Shown here one piece after another: positions 7,988 to 16,611 of a stretch of DNA of 64,000 nt. Position 1 is the first letter of the stretch. Each line of letters starts with the position of its first letter. Position numbers and translations under genes: made by a program. This DNA is from an uncultured Candidatus Melainabacteria bacterium (lineage in GTDB: Bacteria > Cyanobacteriota > Vampirovibrionia > Gastranaerophilales > Gastranaerophilaceae). Under the pieces are notes generated by a model that did not search any database, was not told where the DNA came from, and worked only from the letters and a program-made list of their open reading frames with translations. The DNA lies in assembly GCA_934718085.1 (NCBI GenBank), contig CAKUZL010000006.1, positions 37,114 through 101,113 on the forward strand, written 5' to 3'.

Positions 7988-8527
7988 TCAGTTTGTTTGT
8001 ATTCCGCAAAAGTGTAGAATAATTCCCGCCGCTGCGCCGAAAAGTATGTAATAAAGCGCGTTTTTCCCGAATTTGAACGAAACCGCAAACATAAACAGAA
8101 ATAATATTATTGACTGAATATTCGTTAAGTTATCTCGCATAAAACCTGCTCCGACGGCGGCAAGAAGCCCGCATCCCGCCGGTTTTAAAGAATATAAAAT
8201 CGATTTTACCCAAAAATTATCCCGAAACGTTTTCAAGACTTTCGCAATCGCGCAAACAAATAAAAACGAGGGAAAAATAAGAGACAATGTCGCCAAAATT
8301 CCGCCCGCGATTCCGGTTGTCTGAAATCCCGCAAATGTTGCCATATTTGCGCCGACAGGACCGGGGGTCAACATCGAAATCGCAATCATGTTTGTCAATT
8401 GTTCCGTCGAATACCATCCGTATACATACGAAAGTCGGTACAAAAACGGAATAGTCGCGTATCCGCCGCCGACCGAAAAAACTCCGATTTTAAAAAATTC
8501 CGTCATAAGCCTTAAAATCGTCATCAT
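7988..8527 (-). CDS. Chromate transporter half, ChrA family (second of a pair)
   Basis: A 179-residue single-domain ChrA-type membrane protein. It has the motifs FFKIGVFSVGGGYATIPFL near the start and MLTPGPVGANMATFAGFQ, matching the CHR signature, and about six hydrophobic helices. Short CHR proteins work as pairs of opposite topology, unlike long fused ChrA. Its ATG (8527) overlaps the stop of the upstream partner as ATGATGA, so translation is coupled. The true substrate in anaerobes without chromate exposure is uncertain; an oxyanion is likely. Confidence 0.85.
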   Translation of the reverse strand: MMTILRLMTEFFKIGVFSVGGGYATIPFLYRLSYVYGWYSTEQLTNMIAISMLTPGPVGANMATFAGFQTTGIAGGILATLSLIFPSFLFVCAIAKVLKTFRDNFWVKSILYSLKPAGCGLLAAVGAGFMRDNLTNIQSIILFLFMFAVSFKFGKNALYYILFGAAAGIILHFCGIQTN

Positions 8528-9072
8528 TTCGAACGTCCTTCCGAAATAACTTTGTAAGCGACTCCGACTGCGACCGAGCAAATAATCGCCAATATCGGTG
8601 AAAAATTAAAGAAAAACGACGAAACAAAACATCCGAGGAAAATTATCCAAGTTACAAAATCCGTCAGACTGTTGTTCCACATTTCTTTTATGGTCAGGTA
8701 AACCAGGATTATTACCGAAATTCCGACACCCCAAAAAATACTTTGTATAAAAGAAATTTTCAATAAAAAGTCCATTATCGTCGCTACGATTAAAATCGCT
8801 ATAATCGGTGAGGTTATAATCCCTAAAAGTGCTACGCATGCGCCTCTTTTGTTTCTCAGTTTGTATCCCACAAATGCCGAAACGTTTGCCGCGATAATTC
8901 CCGGGATACTTTGCCCCAAAGCATAATAATTTACGAGCTCTTCGTCGGTTATCCAGTGTCTTTTGTCGATAATACTTTGCTTTATCAACGGCACAATTAC
9001 GTATCCGCCGCCCAAAAGCTGAACTCCGAGCCAAAAAAATTCCATGTAAATATCTTTCAACGAAACTTTCAT
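8524..9072 (-). CDS. Chromate transporter half, ChrA family (first of a pair)
   Basis: A 182-residue CHR-domain membrane protein, first gene of a two-gene leftward unit. The signature motifs appear as FFWLGVQLLGGGYVIVPLI and ALGQSIPGIIAANVSAFVG, followed by several hydrophobic helices. It overlaps the second half by four bases. Together the two probably form a heteromeric oxyanion exporter or symporter. The start at 9072 has no strong ribosome-binding site. It diverges from the zinc exporter gene across about 145 bases. Confidence 0.85.
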   Translation of the reverse strand: MKVSLKDIYMEFFWLGVQLLGGGYVIVPLIKQSIIDKRHWITDEELVNYYALGQSIPGIIAANVSAFVGYKLRNKRGACVALLGIITSPIIAILIVATIMDFLLKISFIQSIFWGVGISVIILVYLTIKEMWNNSLTDFVTWIIFLGCFVSSFFFNFSPILAIICSVAVGVAYKVISEGRSK

Positions 9073-9218
9073 ATCAGAAAATATAACACAAAAATGTTTT
9101 ATTCTTTCCGAGTTTTTCCCGGCTTTAAAAAGGTCATATTTCTTAATTTTTACTTGTTTTTAAACGCGGTTAAATGTATATTGTCTATCGAAGCAAAGTT
9201 TTAAGAAAGGATTTTTAT

Positions 9219-10178
9219 ATGTCCGAACACTATCATCATCATTGCGCTCACAGCTATAATTGTTCGCATTATCACCACAGTCACAACCACTCTCACGCAA
9301 ACGAAAACAAAAAAAGTTTGCTTTGGGTGATGTTCATAACGGCAGGTTATATGATTGCCGAATTTATAGGCGGTTGGTTTACGGGAAGCCTTGCTTTGAC
9401 AGCGGACGCGGGGCACATGCTCGGTGACGTCGCGGCTCTTGCATTGTCGTTTTTCGCGTTTTGGCTTGCGTCAAAAAAAACTTCCGGAAATAAAACCTAC
9501 GGATATTGCAGGGCTGAAATTTTCGCAGCTCTGATTAACGGTATCACGCTTATTTTGATTGCCGTCGAAATTTTGCGCGAAGCATGGACAAGATTTCACT
9601 CGGTTCAACATATAAACGCCGAAATCATGATGATAGTCGCTTTCGGCGGGTTGCTTGTGAATATTGCGGGTGCGATGATTTTGCACCACGGAAGCAAAGA
9701 AAATCTGAATATTAAAGGCGCATTTTTTCATGTTCTCGGAGATTTGCTCGGTTCCGTCGGAGCGGTTGCCGCGGGGGCGTTAATTATGTGGAAACAATGG
9801 TACGTTGCCGACCCTGTAATAAGTGCCGTTATCGCGATTTTGATTTTGAACGGTTCTTTCAGAATTATCGGTTCGGCGCTTAAAGTTTTGATGGAATTTG
9901 TACCCGAAAATATCGATGTCGTTGCCGTGAATAATGATTTAAAAAATATACCGGGCGTTTCTGATGTACATGACCTTCATATTTGGAGTCTCGGTTCGGA
10001 TACGATTGCGCTGAGTGCTCATCTTTCGACAGACGGCGGTTCGTATGATTCAATATTGGCGGCTGTTTCGGACTTGTTGAAAGAAAAATACGACATCGAT
10101 CATTCTACGGTTCAAATCGAACCTTCGGGATTTCACAAGCATTCTTGTCCGCTAAACGATAATTGCGATTCTTTGTAA
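9219..10178 (+). CDS. Cation diffusion facilitator (CzcD/ZitB-type zinc exporter)
   Basis: A 319-residue inner-membrane protein. The first 25 residues are histidine-rich (HYHHHCAHS, HYHHSHNHSH), typical of metal-delivery tails in zinc exporters. Six helices follow, with metal-site motifs ADAGHMLGD in helix II and FHVLGDLLGS in helix V, then a cytoplasmic dimer domain (PGVSDVHDLHIWSLG) and a final HKHSC. It exchanges cytoplasmic Zn2+ (or Co2+/Cd2+) for protons. Start ATG at 9219 has AAAGGA at 9207-9212; the earlier frame to 9174 has no such site. No metal-sensing regulator is adjacent. Confidence 0.93.
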   Translation: MSEHYHHHCAHSYNCSHYHHSHNHSHANENKKSLLWVMFITAGYMIAEFIGGWFTGSLALTADAGHMLGDVAALALSFFAFWLASKKTSGNKTYGYCRAEIFAALINGITLILIAVEILREAWTRFHSVQHINAEIMMIVAFGGLLVNIAGAMILHHGSKENLNIKGAFFHVLGDLLGSVGAVAAGALIMWKQWYVADPVISAVIAILILNGSFRIIGSALKVLMEFVPENIDVVAVNNDLKNIPGVSDVHDLHIWSLGSDTIALSAHLSTDGGSYDSILAAVSDLLKEKYDIDHSTVQIEPSGFHKHSCPLNDNCDSL

Positions 10179-10264
10179 CAAAAATTCAAAAAACTTTACA
10201 GATTTCTTTACAAAAATTTATTTTTATTTACAAAACGATTTTTGTCGACTTGTTTTTAGGGGGC

Positions 10265-10294
10265 AAAAAAGAGAGATTTCGGTTGAAATCTCTC
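10265..10294 (-). terminator. Terminator of the response regulator gene
   Basis: GAGAGATTT (10271-10279) pairs with AAATCTCTC (10286-10294). On the minus strand the stem is followed by a run of six T (complement of 10265-10270), 40 bases past the regulator's stop codon. Confidence 0.8.
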
Positions 10295-10330
10295 TCGAAA
10301 AAGCATAATCGGAATGCCCCGGAAATTTGT

Positions 10331-11008
10331 TCAGATAATGTTTTCTTTTACCGCTTTTACGGCTGCTTGAACCCTATCGTCAACGCAAAGTTTTTGCAAA
10401 ATGCTGCAAACGTGAGCTTTTGCCGTGTGAACGCTGACGATAAGGTCTTCGGCGATTTCCGTGTTGCTTTTGCCCTGAACCAAAAGTCTTAAAACTTCGG
10501 CTTCTCTGTCCGTGAGCTGAGCCTTTATTTCGCGGCTTCCCGAACGAGGGAAAAACAGCAGATTGTCGGGTTTCGGGAACATCGAAAGTGCACCTTTCGC
10601 GACATCGGCGTCAATCCAGCATGTGCCTTCCGAAGCGTACTTGATAACTTCCGCAAGAACGGGCGGTTCGATGTCTTTAAGGCAATACGAGCATGCGCCC
10701 GAACCCAGCGCGGCTAGAACTTCTTCGCCTCTTTCGTGTGACGTCAGAATTACGACGTGGATATCGGGATAAAGCGCGCGAGCCTTTTGCGTGGCTTCAA
10801 ATCCGTTCATGCCCGGAAGCCCCAAGTCCATAAGCACGACGTCGGGACGTTCGTCCTTGATTTTTTCGAGCGCACTTTCCGCGTCCTCGGCTTCCCCGAT
10901 AACTCGAATACCCTCGAATTTGTTGAGAGTAGCTCTCAGACCGATTCTGGTCAGTTTGTAGTCTTCGACGATGAAAACTTTAATTTCTTTGGTTGAAACA
11001 CTGTTCAT
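10331..11008 (-). CDS. NarL/FixJ-type response regulator of cyanobacterial flavour
   Basis: A 225-residue two-domain regulator. The receiver domain (about 9-125) has the acidic pocket (VFIVED), phospho-acceptor Asp in VVLMDLGLPGMNG, and Lys in SYCLKDIE. The LuxR-type helix-turn-helix follows: LTDREAEVLRLLVQGKSNTE and VSVHTAKAHVCSILQKL. The stretch GACSYCLKDI with CWIDADVAKGAL resembles a class of cyanobacterial orphan regulators. No histidine kinase is adjacent. Start ATG 11008 has a perfect AGGAGG (11018-11023 on the minus strand); the longer frame from 11107 is rejected. It diverges from pnp across about 190 bases. Confidence 0.9.
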   Translation of the reverse strand: MNSVSTKEIKVFIVEDYKLTRIGLRATLNKFEGIRVIGEAEDAESALEKIKDERPDVVLMDLGLPGMNGFEATQKARALYPDIHVVILTSHERGEEVLAALGSGACSYCLKDIEPPVLAEVIKYASEGTCWIDADVAKGALSMFPKPDNLLFFPRSGSREIKAQLTDREAEVLRLLVQGKSNTEIAEDLIVSVHTAKAHVCSILQKLCVDDRVQAAVKAVKENII

Positions 11009-11132
11009 AACACTTGTCCTCCTGTGTAACCCAACTATACAGAATTGTTTTGATTGTGTGTATTCCCCGAGCGGGCTATATTGTAAATTTTTGTAAATTA
11101 TCAACAAAAAAAATAAAAATTTTTCAAAAAGT

Positions 11133-11159
11133 TTGCTTTTTTTGTGTTTGTTGTATAAT
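11133..11159 (+). promoter_or_regulatory. Candidate pnp promoter
   Basis: TATAAT at 11154-11159 with TTGCTT at 11133-11138, a spacer of 15 that is on the short side. The pnp start is 43 bases downstream. The AT-rich stretch 11085-11135 upstream could act as an UP element. Confidence 0.4.
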
Positions 11160-11201
11160 TGAGCCGTACAACAGAAGTGAAAAAATAAGAAAGAAGACGA
11201 A

Positions 11202-13343
11202 ATGATTAACGAAGTTAAAAGAACCGAAATCGAAATCGGCGGAAAAAAAGTCGAAATCGAAACGGGTAAGTACGCAAAATCCGCGACTTCTTCCGTGACG
11301 ATTAAATGCGGCGGTACGATGTTGTTCGTACACGCGGTCGTAAGCCCCGAACCTCGCGTTGGGATTGACTTTTTCCCGCTCCTTATAGACTATGAAGAAA
11401 GAATGTCCGCCATCGGAAGAATTCCCGGCGGATATAACAGAAGCGAAGGAAAAGCTTCGGATAAAGCAATTTTGATATCGAGATTGATTGACAGACCGAT
11501 AAGACCTTTGTTCCCCAAAGGATACAGAAATGATATCCAAATCGTGGCGCAACTTTTCAGCTCCGACAGAGAAAATCAACCCGATACTTTGACAATTTTG
11601 GCGGCATCGACTGCGTTAATGCTTTCGGGTGCTCCTTTCGAAGGCCCCGTCGGCGCGGTAAGAGTCAGCAGAGTGGACGGAAATCTCGTCGCAAACCCGA
11701 CTTACGAACAGGCTGCGTCTTCCGACCTCGATATAGTCGTTGCGGGTACGAAAGAATCCGTTATTATGGTTGAAGCGGGCTGCAAGTTTGTAACCGAAGA
11801 CGACATTATGGCTGCGGTCGAGTTTGCTCAAGTCGAAATAACCAAACAATGCGATATGCAACTTGCATTTTCAAAAGAATGCGGCGTCGAACGCACGGAA
11901 TTCAAAAATCCTTACGATACGACCGCAATTGCCGAATATATCAAAGAAAACGCTTATGATGCGGTATTCGACGCATATCACAATTTCGACAGAGAATACA
12001 GAAAACAAAAGCTTGACGAAACAAAAACCAAAATCAGAGAGCACTTCGATTCTTTGCCCGACGACGATCCGATTAAAGTCATGATGACCGAATCCGGGGT
12101 CGACTTCGTTGCGGAAGAATTCAAGTATCTCGAAAAGAAAATAATGAGAGCGATGATTGTAAACGAAGGCGTAAGAGCCGACGGCAGAAAGGTTACCGAA
12201 GTTCGTCCGATATGGTGCGAAACAGGGATTTTGCCTCGCGCTCACGGTTCCGCGGTGTTTACGAGAGGACAAACTCAAATTTTGTCGTGCGTAACGCTGG
12301 CAGGTCCGGGAATGGCGCAAGAACTCGATTGTGTCGATCCTCAAACCGAAAAACGTTATATGCATAAATACATTTTCCCCGGATTTTCGGTAGGTGAAGT
12401 TAAACCTTTGAGAGGACCCGGAAGAAGAGAAGTAGGACACGGAAATTTAGCCGAACGGGCAAACATCCCGGCACTTCCTTCTCAGGAAGAATTCGGTTAT
12501 GTTATAAGAGTAACCTCGGATGTATTGGAATCTAACGGTTCAACGTCAATGGGTTCGACTTGCGGAAGCTCTATGGCACTTATGGATGCGGGAGTCCCCG
12601 TAAAGTGCATGATAGGCGGAGTTGCAATGGGACTTATCAAAGAAGGCGAAAACGATGTCGTGTTAACGGATATACAGGGAATCGAGGATTTCCTCGGCGA
12701 CATGGATTTCAAAGTTACCGGCAACGATACGGGAATTACCGCGTTGCAAATGGATATGAAGATTAAAGGCATATCCAACGAAACGTTGAGAAGAGCGTTG
12801 TGTCAGGCAAAAGAAGGCAGATTGCACATTCTCGGCGAAATGCGCAAAGTAATTACCGAACCTAAGAAAGAGCTTTCACCTTTCGCACCGAGAATATTTA
12901 CGATGACGATTGCAACCGATGATATCGGAACGGTAATCGGACCCGGCGGAAAGAATATCAGAAGCATAATCGAAGCGTCGGGTGCCGAAATCGATATCAA
13001 CGATTCCGGAGTCGTAACCATAACTTCTTCGAACGGAGAAGGCGCAAAAATCGCGATGGATATGATAAATCAAGCGACTTTCAAACCTGCCGAAGGCATG
13101 ATTAAAAAGGGTAAAGTCGTACGAATTATCCCCATCGGCGCTTTTGTCGAGCTTGCTCCCGGCAAAGACGGAATGGTTCATATTTCTCAAATTTGCAAAG
13201 AAAGAATTGCAACGGTTGAAGACAAACTTCATGTCGGAGACGAAGTTATCGTAAAGGTTATAAAAATCGACGACAAAGGTCGAGTAAACCTTACAATCAA
13301 AGGCGTAACCGACGAAGAAAAAGCATCCGTCGAACAACAGTAA
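11202..13343 (+). CDS. pnp: Polyribonucleotide nucleotidyltransferase (PNPase)
   Basis: A 713-residue protein of usual PNPase length. Two RNase PH domains (about 1-215 and 300-530) flank an all-helical linker; the second contains the GSTCGSSMALMDAGVP and ITALQMDMKIKG segments of the active site. A KH domain (about 555-615, with GTVIGPGGKNIRSIIEAS) and an S1 domain (about 625-700, GAFVELAPGKDGMVHISQI) bind RNA. It degrades mRNA 3' to 5' by phosphorolysis and can add tails. The ATG at 11202 has AAGAAAGAAG upstream. A terminator follows immediately, so it appears monocistronic; the usual rpsO neighbour is absent. Confidence 0.97.
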   Translation: MINEVKRTEIEIGGKKVEIETGKYAKSATSSVTIKCGGTMLFVHAVVSPEPRVGIDFFPLLIDYEERMSAIGRIPGGYNRSEGKASDKAILISRLIDRPIRPLFPKGYRNDIQIVAQLFSSDRENQPDTLTILAASTALMLSGAPFEGPVGAVRVSRVDGNLVANPTYEQAASSDLDIVVAGTKESVIMVEAGCKFVTEDDIMAAVEFAQVEITKQCDMQLAFSKECGVERTEFKNPYDTTAIAEYIKENAYDAVFDAYHNFDREYRKQKLDETKTKIREHFDSLPDDDPIKVMMTESGVDFVAEEFKYLEKKIMRAMIVNEGVRADGRKVTEVRPIWCETGILPRAHGSAVFTRGQTQILSCVTLAGPGMAQELDCVDPQTEKRYMHKYIFPGFSVGEVKPLRGPGRREVGHGNLAERANIPALPSQEEFGYVIRVTSDVLESNGSTSMGSTCGSSMALMDAGVPVKCMIGGVAMGLIKEGENDVVLTDIQGIEDFLGDMDFKVTGNDTGITALQMDMKIKGISNETLRRALCQAKEGRLHILGEMRKVITEPKKELSPFAPRIFTMTIATDDIGTVIGPGGKNIRSIIEASGAEIDINDSGVVTITSSNGEGAKIAMDMINQATFKPAEGMIKKGKVVRIIPIGAFVELAPGKDGMVHISQICKERIATVEDKLHVGDEVIVKVIKIDDKGRVNLTIKGVTDEEKASVEQQ

Positions 13344-13350
13344 GATGATA

Positions 13351-13387
13351 AAAAATCCCGCGGTCTTTTCGATTGCGGGATTTTTAT
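13351..13387 (+). terminator. Terminator of pnp
   Basis: AAAAATCCCGC (13351-13361) pairs perfectly with GCGGGATTTTT (13375-13385). The A and T flanks make it usable in both directions. It ends 17 bases before the patatin start codon. Confidence 0.85.
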
Positions 13388-13402
13388 GCGAGGAAATCGA
13401 AA

Positions 13403-14572
13403 GTGCGATATTTTTTGGCATTCGGCGGCGGAGCCGTCAGAGGAATGGCGTATACCGGTGCGGTGAAGGCGTTGCGGGAGTTCAATATTGAACCCGCGGG
13501 ATTTGCGGGCTCGTCAGTCGGGGCGGTGTTTGCGGCGTTTTGTGCCGTTATGAAAGACTTTTCCGAATTCGATAAGTTGTTTTTCGATTTTAACGCTTTT
13601 ATGTTTAAGGATGTGAATTTTTCGGTTGCGGCGCCTGATTTTGCGATAAGTAAGGGGGATATTTTCGAAAACTGGGTGCGCGAGATTATCGAAAGGTCTT
13701 ATTACGAAGATTTTTATACCGAAAAAAACAATATTCCCGTCAAGTTTGCGGATTTGGAGAGTAATTTATATATTTATGCGACGGATTTGAAAACGAATAA
13801 GCGGGTTGTTTTTTCGAAGGAGACGACGCCGACATTTGAGGTAGCCAAGGCAGTCAGGATATCTGCGGGATTTCCGGGGTTGATGGTTCCTGTTGAATAT
13901 GACGGCATGCTTTTGGTCGACGGAGATATTTCGAAGCCTTATCCGCTGTGGACGGGGATTGAGGCTGTGAATTCGCCCGATGTTACGGTTCTCGAGTTTC
14001 GATTGGAAGGTTGTCGCGACTGTTTTAATCCGAAAAATGTGCTTGATTATTTTAATTCCGTGTACAGTTCGTTTTCGAATTTTTGCACGGCGGGTTTGTC
14101 AAAGTTGTACGATGACAAGGAAAAATACAATATAATCGTGATTGATACGAAAGACGTGATGTTTTTGGATTTTATGTTGTCCGAGGAAAAACGAAAAATT
14201 TTGGCAAAGACAGGATATGACACAGTTTCAGACTTTTTGATCCGCAGATTGCCCGAAAAGAACGGTAAGTTTGCGGAAATTTATAAAAATTTGACTTCTG
14301 GGTTAAAGGAAATAAAAAATCTTATAAAGTTGGGCGGGGCAAACGACTTTAAAGTTGCGGTTGCGGACTTTTTGACGATGAATTCCGAAGAATTGAAACT
14401 TGTCGAAGAAAACTTCACTGCGAGGGTTGAAAACCTGTTTAAAGAAATTTTTGAAAAAGGCGTAAGAAAGTCGTTTTTCAGAATTCGAACTGTACGAAAC
14501 AGAGAGGAATATTCGGCAAAAGTTTCCGAGTTGATTGATTATTGCGTTGCAAAACAGTCGATTTTTTCTTAG
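13403..14572 (+). CDS. Patatin-like phospholipase
   Basis: A 389-residue protein. The patatin catalytic layout is complete: oxyanion loop FGGGAVRG (residues 7-14), nucleophile Ser38 in GSSVG, and catalytic Asp173 in LVDGDISKP. The C-terminal half (about 260-389) is a charged helical region of unknown role. Such lipases hydrolyse phospholipid acyl esters; bacterial members range from membrane remodelling to secreted effectors. No signal peptide is present. Start GTG at 13403 is chosen for GAGGA at 13390-13394; the TTG at 13373 lies inside the pnp terminator. Substrate and location are not deducible. Confidence 0.88.
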   Translation: MRYFLAFGGGAVRGMAYTGAVKALREFNIEPAGFAGSSVGAVFAAFCAVMKDFSEFDKLFFDFNAFMFKDVNFSVAAPDFAISKGDIFENWVREIIERSYYEDFYTEKNNIPVKFADLESNLYIYATDLKTNKRVVFSKETTPTFEVAKAVRISAGFPGLMVPVEYDGMLLVDGDISKPYPLWTGIEAVNSPDVTVLEFRLEGCRDCFNPKNVLDYFNSVYSSFSNFCTAGLSKLYDDKEKYNIIVIDTKDVMFLDFMLSEEKRKILAKTGYDTVSDFLIRRLPEKNGKFAEIYKNLTSGLKEIKNLIKLGGANDFKVAVADFLTMNSEELKLVEENFTARVENLFKEIFEKGVRKSFFRIRTVRNREEYSAKVSELIDYCVAKQSIFS

Positions 14573-14620
14573 AATATGTATTTTTGTAAATTATCGATTC
14601 ATAGTTCTTTAAAAATATTT

Positions 14621-14667
14621 TTTTAGTGATTTAATGATGTAACACACTATTAAGAGGGGTATGAAAA
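14621..14667 (+). promoter_or_regulatory. Shared upstream block, copy 1 (promoter and ribosome-binding site)
   Basis: TGATGTA (14634-14640) is followed 18 bases on by AAGAGGGGTATG (14652-14663), with a -10-like TATTAA between (14648-14653). The same motifs with the same 18-base spacing occur at 16578-16607 before the next large gene. AGAGGGG serves as ribosome-binding site for the GTG at 14668. Confidence 0.5.
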
Positions 14668-16455
14668 GTGATTACACAAGTTTCATCTCTTGCAAATACG
14701 CAAGTAAAAAATAGTGTTCTTTTGAAGAACACACAAAAAGGGTCGAACATTATAACATCAGCGGAAGTTCAAAAAAATCCCGATGCCGTGATGGAAGCAA
14801 TGAATTTTGCGGGAGCGCAAAATAAAGTTTCTTTCGGCGCGCTTAACGGAAAAAATTTGAACCAAGCGATTGTAAAACCTTTGAATAAGTATATTTCGGG
14901 TTTAGAATCGTTCGGTATGGTTAAAAGACTTAATTCGTCGTTTGCCGCTAAAATACGCAACCGAAAACTTTTGGAAATGGACGACGAAAAACTGTTGAAA
15001 GTCATCAAAGATGATGAATCTTTAAAGGATTTGTATGAAGCAATAGGCGGAAGGTTTTTGACGAAACCTCAAATGGATATGGTAAAGTCTGTAAACGAAA
15101 ATCCTCAAAATTTTACGACACCGATTTCTTTTGTCGATAATCACAATAAATCAATGTCGACAATGCGCGAATACTTGAGAACTTATGTCGATGAAATTTC
15201 GAAAGCTTTTGAAGAAAGATCCGCGTCTGCTATGGGTGATAAAATTCGTAACGAAAAACTGTTGGAATTGAACGACGAGGAATTGTATAAAAGGGTCATG
15301 ACTGACAACCGGTTGGCGGGGTTGTTTAAAGTCATGGGCGGAAGTTTTGTTCAGCAAGATGAACAAGGTATAAAAAAACTTACTCACAAGTTTGAAGATA
15401 ATAAAACGGCTTTTGGCACAATGAGGGATTATTTCGAAACTTTTGTAGATGAATCCGCTGCTGCTAACCGTGAATTTCCGAAAGAGCTTGATGATTTTTC
15501 GTTGGGTGTGATTTCAAATTTAAAGCCTTCCGTAATGGATTCTTATTTTTTGAAAGATTTTAATCAAACGACTTTCCCGCTTATGGCGAATAAAGTCCGT
15601 AACGGAAAACTTACGGAGTTAGCAGACAAAGAATTGTATGATCGTGTTGCATCGGACAGCGACTTGTTAAGATTGTTCAAGGCTTTGGGGGGAAGTAAGC
15701 CGGAGAAGGAAGAACTTGAAACTGTTGAGGTTGTAAAACAACATCCCGAAAATTTCTACACCCCTATTCCTTTCGTAAAGAAACATAATCGAGCACTGTC
15801 TGCATTGCGTGAGTATCTCGGTACCTTTGACGGCGGAGTCAGAGAACATGCTCTTACAAGTGAATTGGACAAGGTTGTGGCCCGTCTCAAAGAAAATATT
15901 TCTTCCGAAATTTTGAACAGCTATTTTGCCGAAAAATATCCTGCTACGGCGGTTCGCGAAATGCCCAAAAAAGTTTTTTCGTATAAACTGTCGACTCCCG
16001 CGAAAACGGAGACTCCCCAAAACTTGAATGATTACTTGAATTCGGCTGCTTATCGCGAAAAAGTTTCGGCAGAAAAATTTGCGGCAAGAACTTTGTCTCC
16101 GATGGCAAACAGAGTCAGAGACGAAAAACTTCTTGAAATGAGCGATTCGAGACTCACCGAAACAGTTGAAAACGATGAACTTTTATACGATATGTATAAG
16201 TCGCTCGGCGGAAGAAAGCTGTCAAAATCAGAACGACGCGCTTTGGCTTTTCTGACGGCAAATGCGTCGGATTTAGGCAGTTTGGCAAAGGGAAAAGGTC
16301 TTTGCAATTCCGTTCTCGGAACAAAGATGGCGAACGACAGCGCATTAAATTCATTGCGTGACTATTTCAGATCATTTGTTTACAATATGGAATCTCATCA
16401 AGGTCGTTTCTTCAACAGTTTGGACGAAGCGGTGCGGAATGCGAATATGTTGTAA
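14668..16455 (+). CDS. Four-repeat protein with QNKVSFGA leader
   Basis: No known family recognised. The 595 residues begin with a 58-residue leader ending in QNKVSFGA (51-58) that aligns without gaps to the leader of the protein at 16612. The body contains four divergent copies of a module of about 70-90 residues, starting near residues 93, 190, 307 and 480. Each opens with a K(I/V)R(N/D)xKLxE(M/L) helix, has a central (L/M)GG turn after (L/M)(Y/F)K or similar, and closes with a LR(E/D)Y(L/F) helix. It looks all-helical and soluble, with no signal peptide or membrane span. Start GTG 14668 follows AGAGGGG by 8 bases; an ATG at 14661 is out of frame. Ends in a terminator. Inference: lineage-specific secreted or surface protein. 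Confidence 0.75.
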   Translation: MITQVSSLANTQVKNSVLLKNTQKGSNIITSAEVQKNPDAVMEAMNFAGAQNKVSFGALNGKNLNQAIVKPLNKYISGLESFGMVKRLNSSFAAKIRNRKLLEMDDEKLLKVIKDDESLKDLYEAIGGRFLTKPQMDMVKSVNENPQNFTTPISFVDNHNKSMSTMREYLRTYVDEISKAFEERSASAMGDKIRNEKLLELNDEELYKRVMTDNRLAGLFKVMGGSFVQQDEQGIKKLTHKFEDNKTAFGTMRDYFETFVDESAAANREFPKELDDFSLGVISNLKPSVMDSYFLKDFNQTTFPLMANKVRNGKLTELADKELYDRVASDSDLLRLFKALGGSKPEKEELETVEVVKQHPENFYTPIPFVKKHNRALSALREYLGTFDGGVREHALTSELDKVVARLKENISSEILNSYFAEKYPATAVREMPKKVFSYKLSTPAKTETPQNLNDYLNSAAYREKVSAEKFAARTLSPMANRVRDEKLLEMSDSRLTETVENDELLYDMYKSLGGRKLSKSERRALAFLTANASDLGSLAKGKGLCNSVLGTKMANDSALNSLRDYFRSFVYNMESHQGRFFNSLDEAVRNANML

Positions 16456-16474
16456 TCGATATTTTAAACCCGAA

Positions 16475-16501
16475 AAAGCTCGGAGAAATCCGGGCTTTTT
16501 T
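16475..16501 (+). terminator. Terminator, copy 1 of an identical pair
   Basis: AAAGCTCGG pairs with CCGGGCTTT (one G-U) around AGAAAT, then T residues. Bases 16475-16500 are identical to 21403-21428 after the next large gene. Confidence 0.85.
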
Positions 16502-16565
16502 ATCGAGTGAATAATTTGTAACAAAATTTTAATATTTTGGGCTTTTATGTTAAAAAAAAATATTT

Positions 16566-16611
16566 TTGGAGTTTAATTGATGTACGAAATATAATAAGTG
16601 GGGTATGGATA
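16566..16611 (+). promoter_or_regulatory. Shared upstream block, copy 2 (promoter and ribosome-binding site)
   Basis: TTAATTGATGTA (16573-16584), a consensus TATAAT at 16590-16595 and AAGTGGGGTATG (16596-16607) precede the ATG at 16612. The spacing from TGATGTA to AAG(A/T)GGGG matches copy 1 exactly. If TATAAT is the -10, the untranslated leader would be only about 10 bases. Confidence 0.5.

Noticed and set aside
7677..8000. Integrated element at the tRNA-Gly 3' end
   Set aside because: No integrase, no repeat of the tRNA end and no change in gene content is visible.
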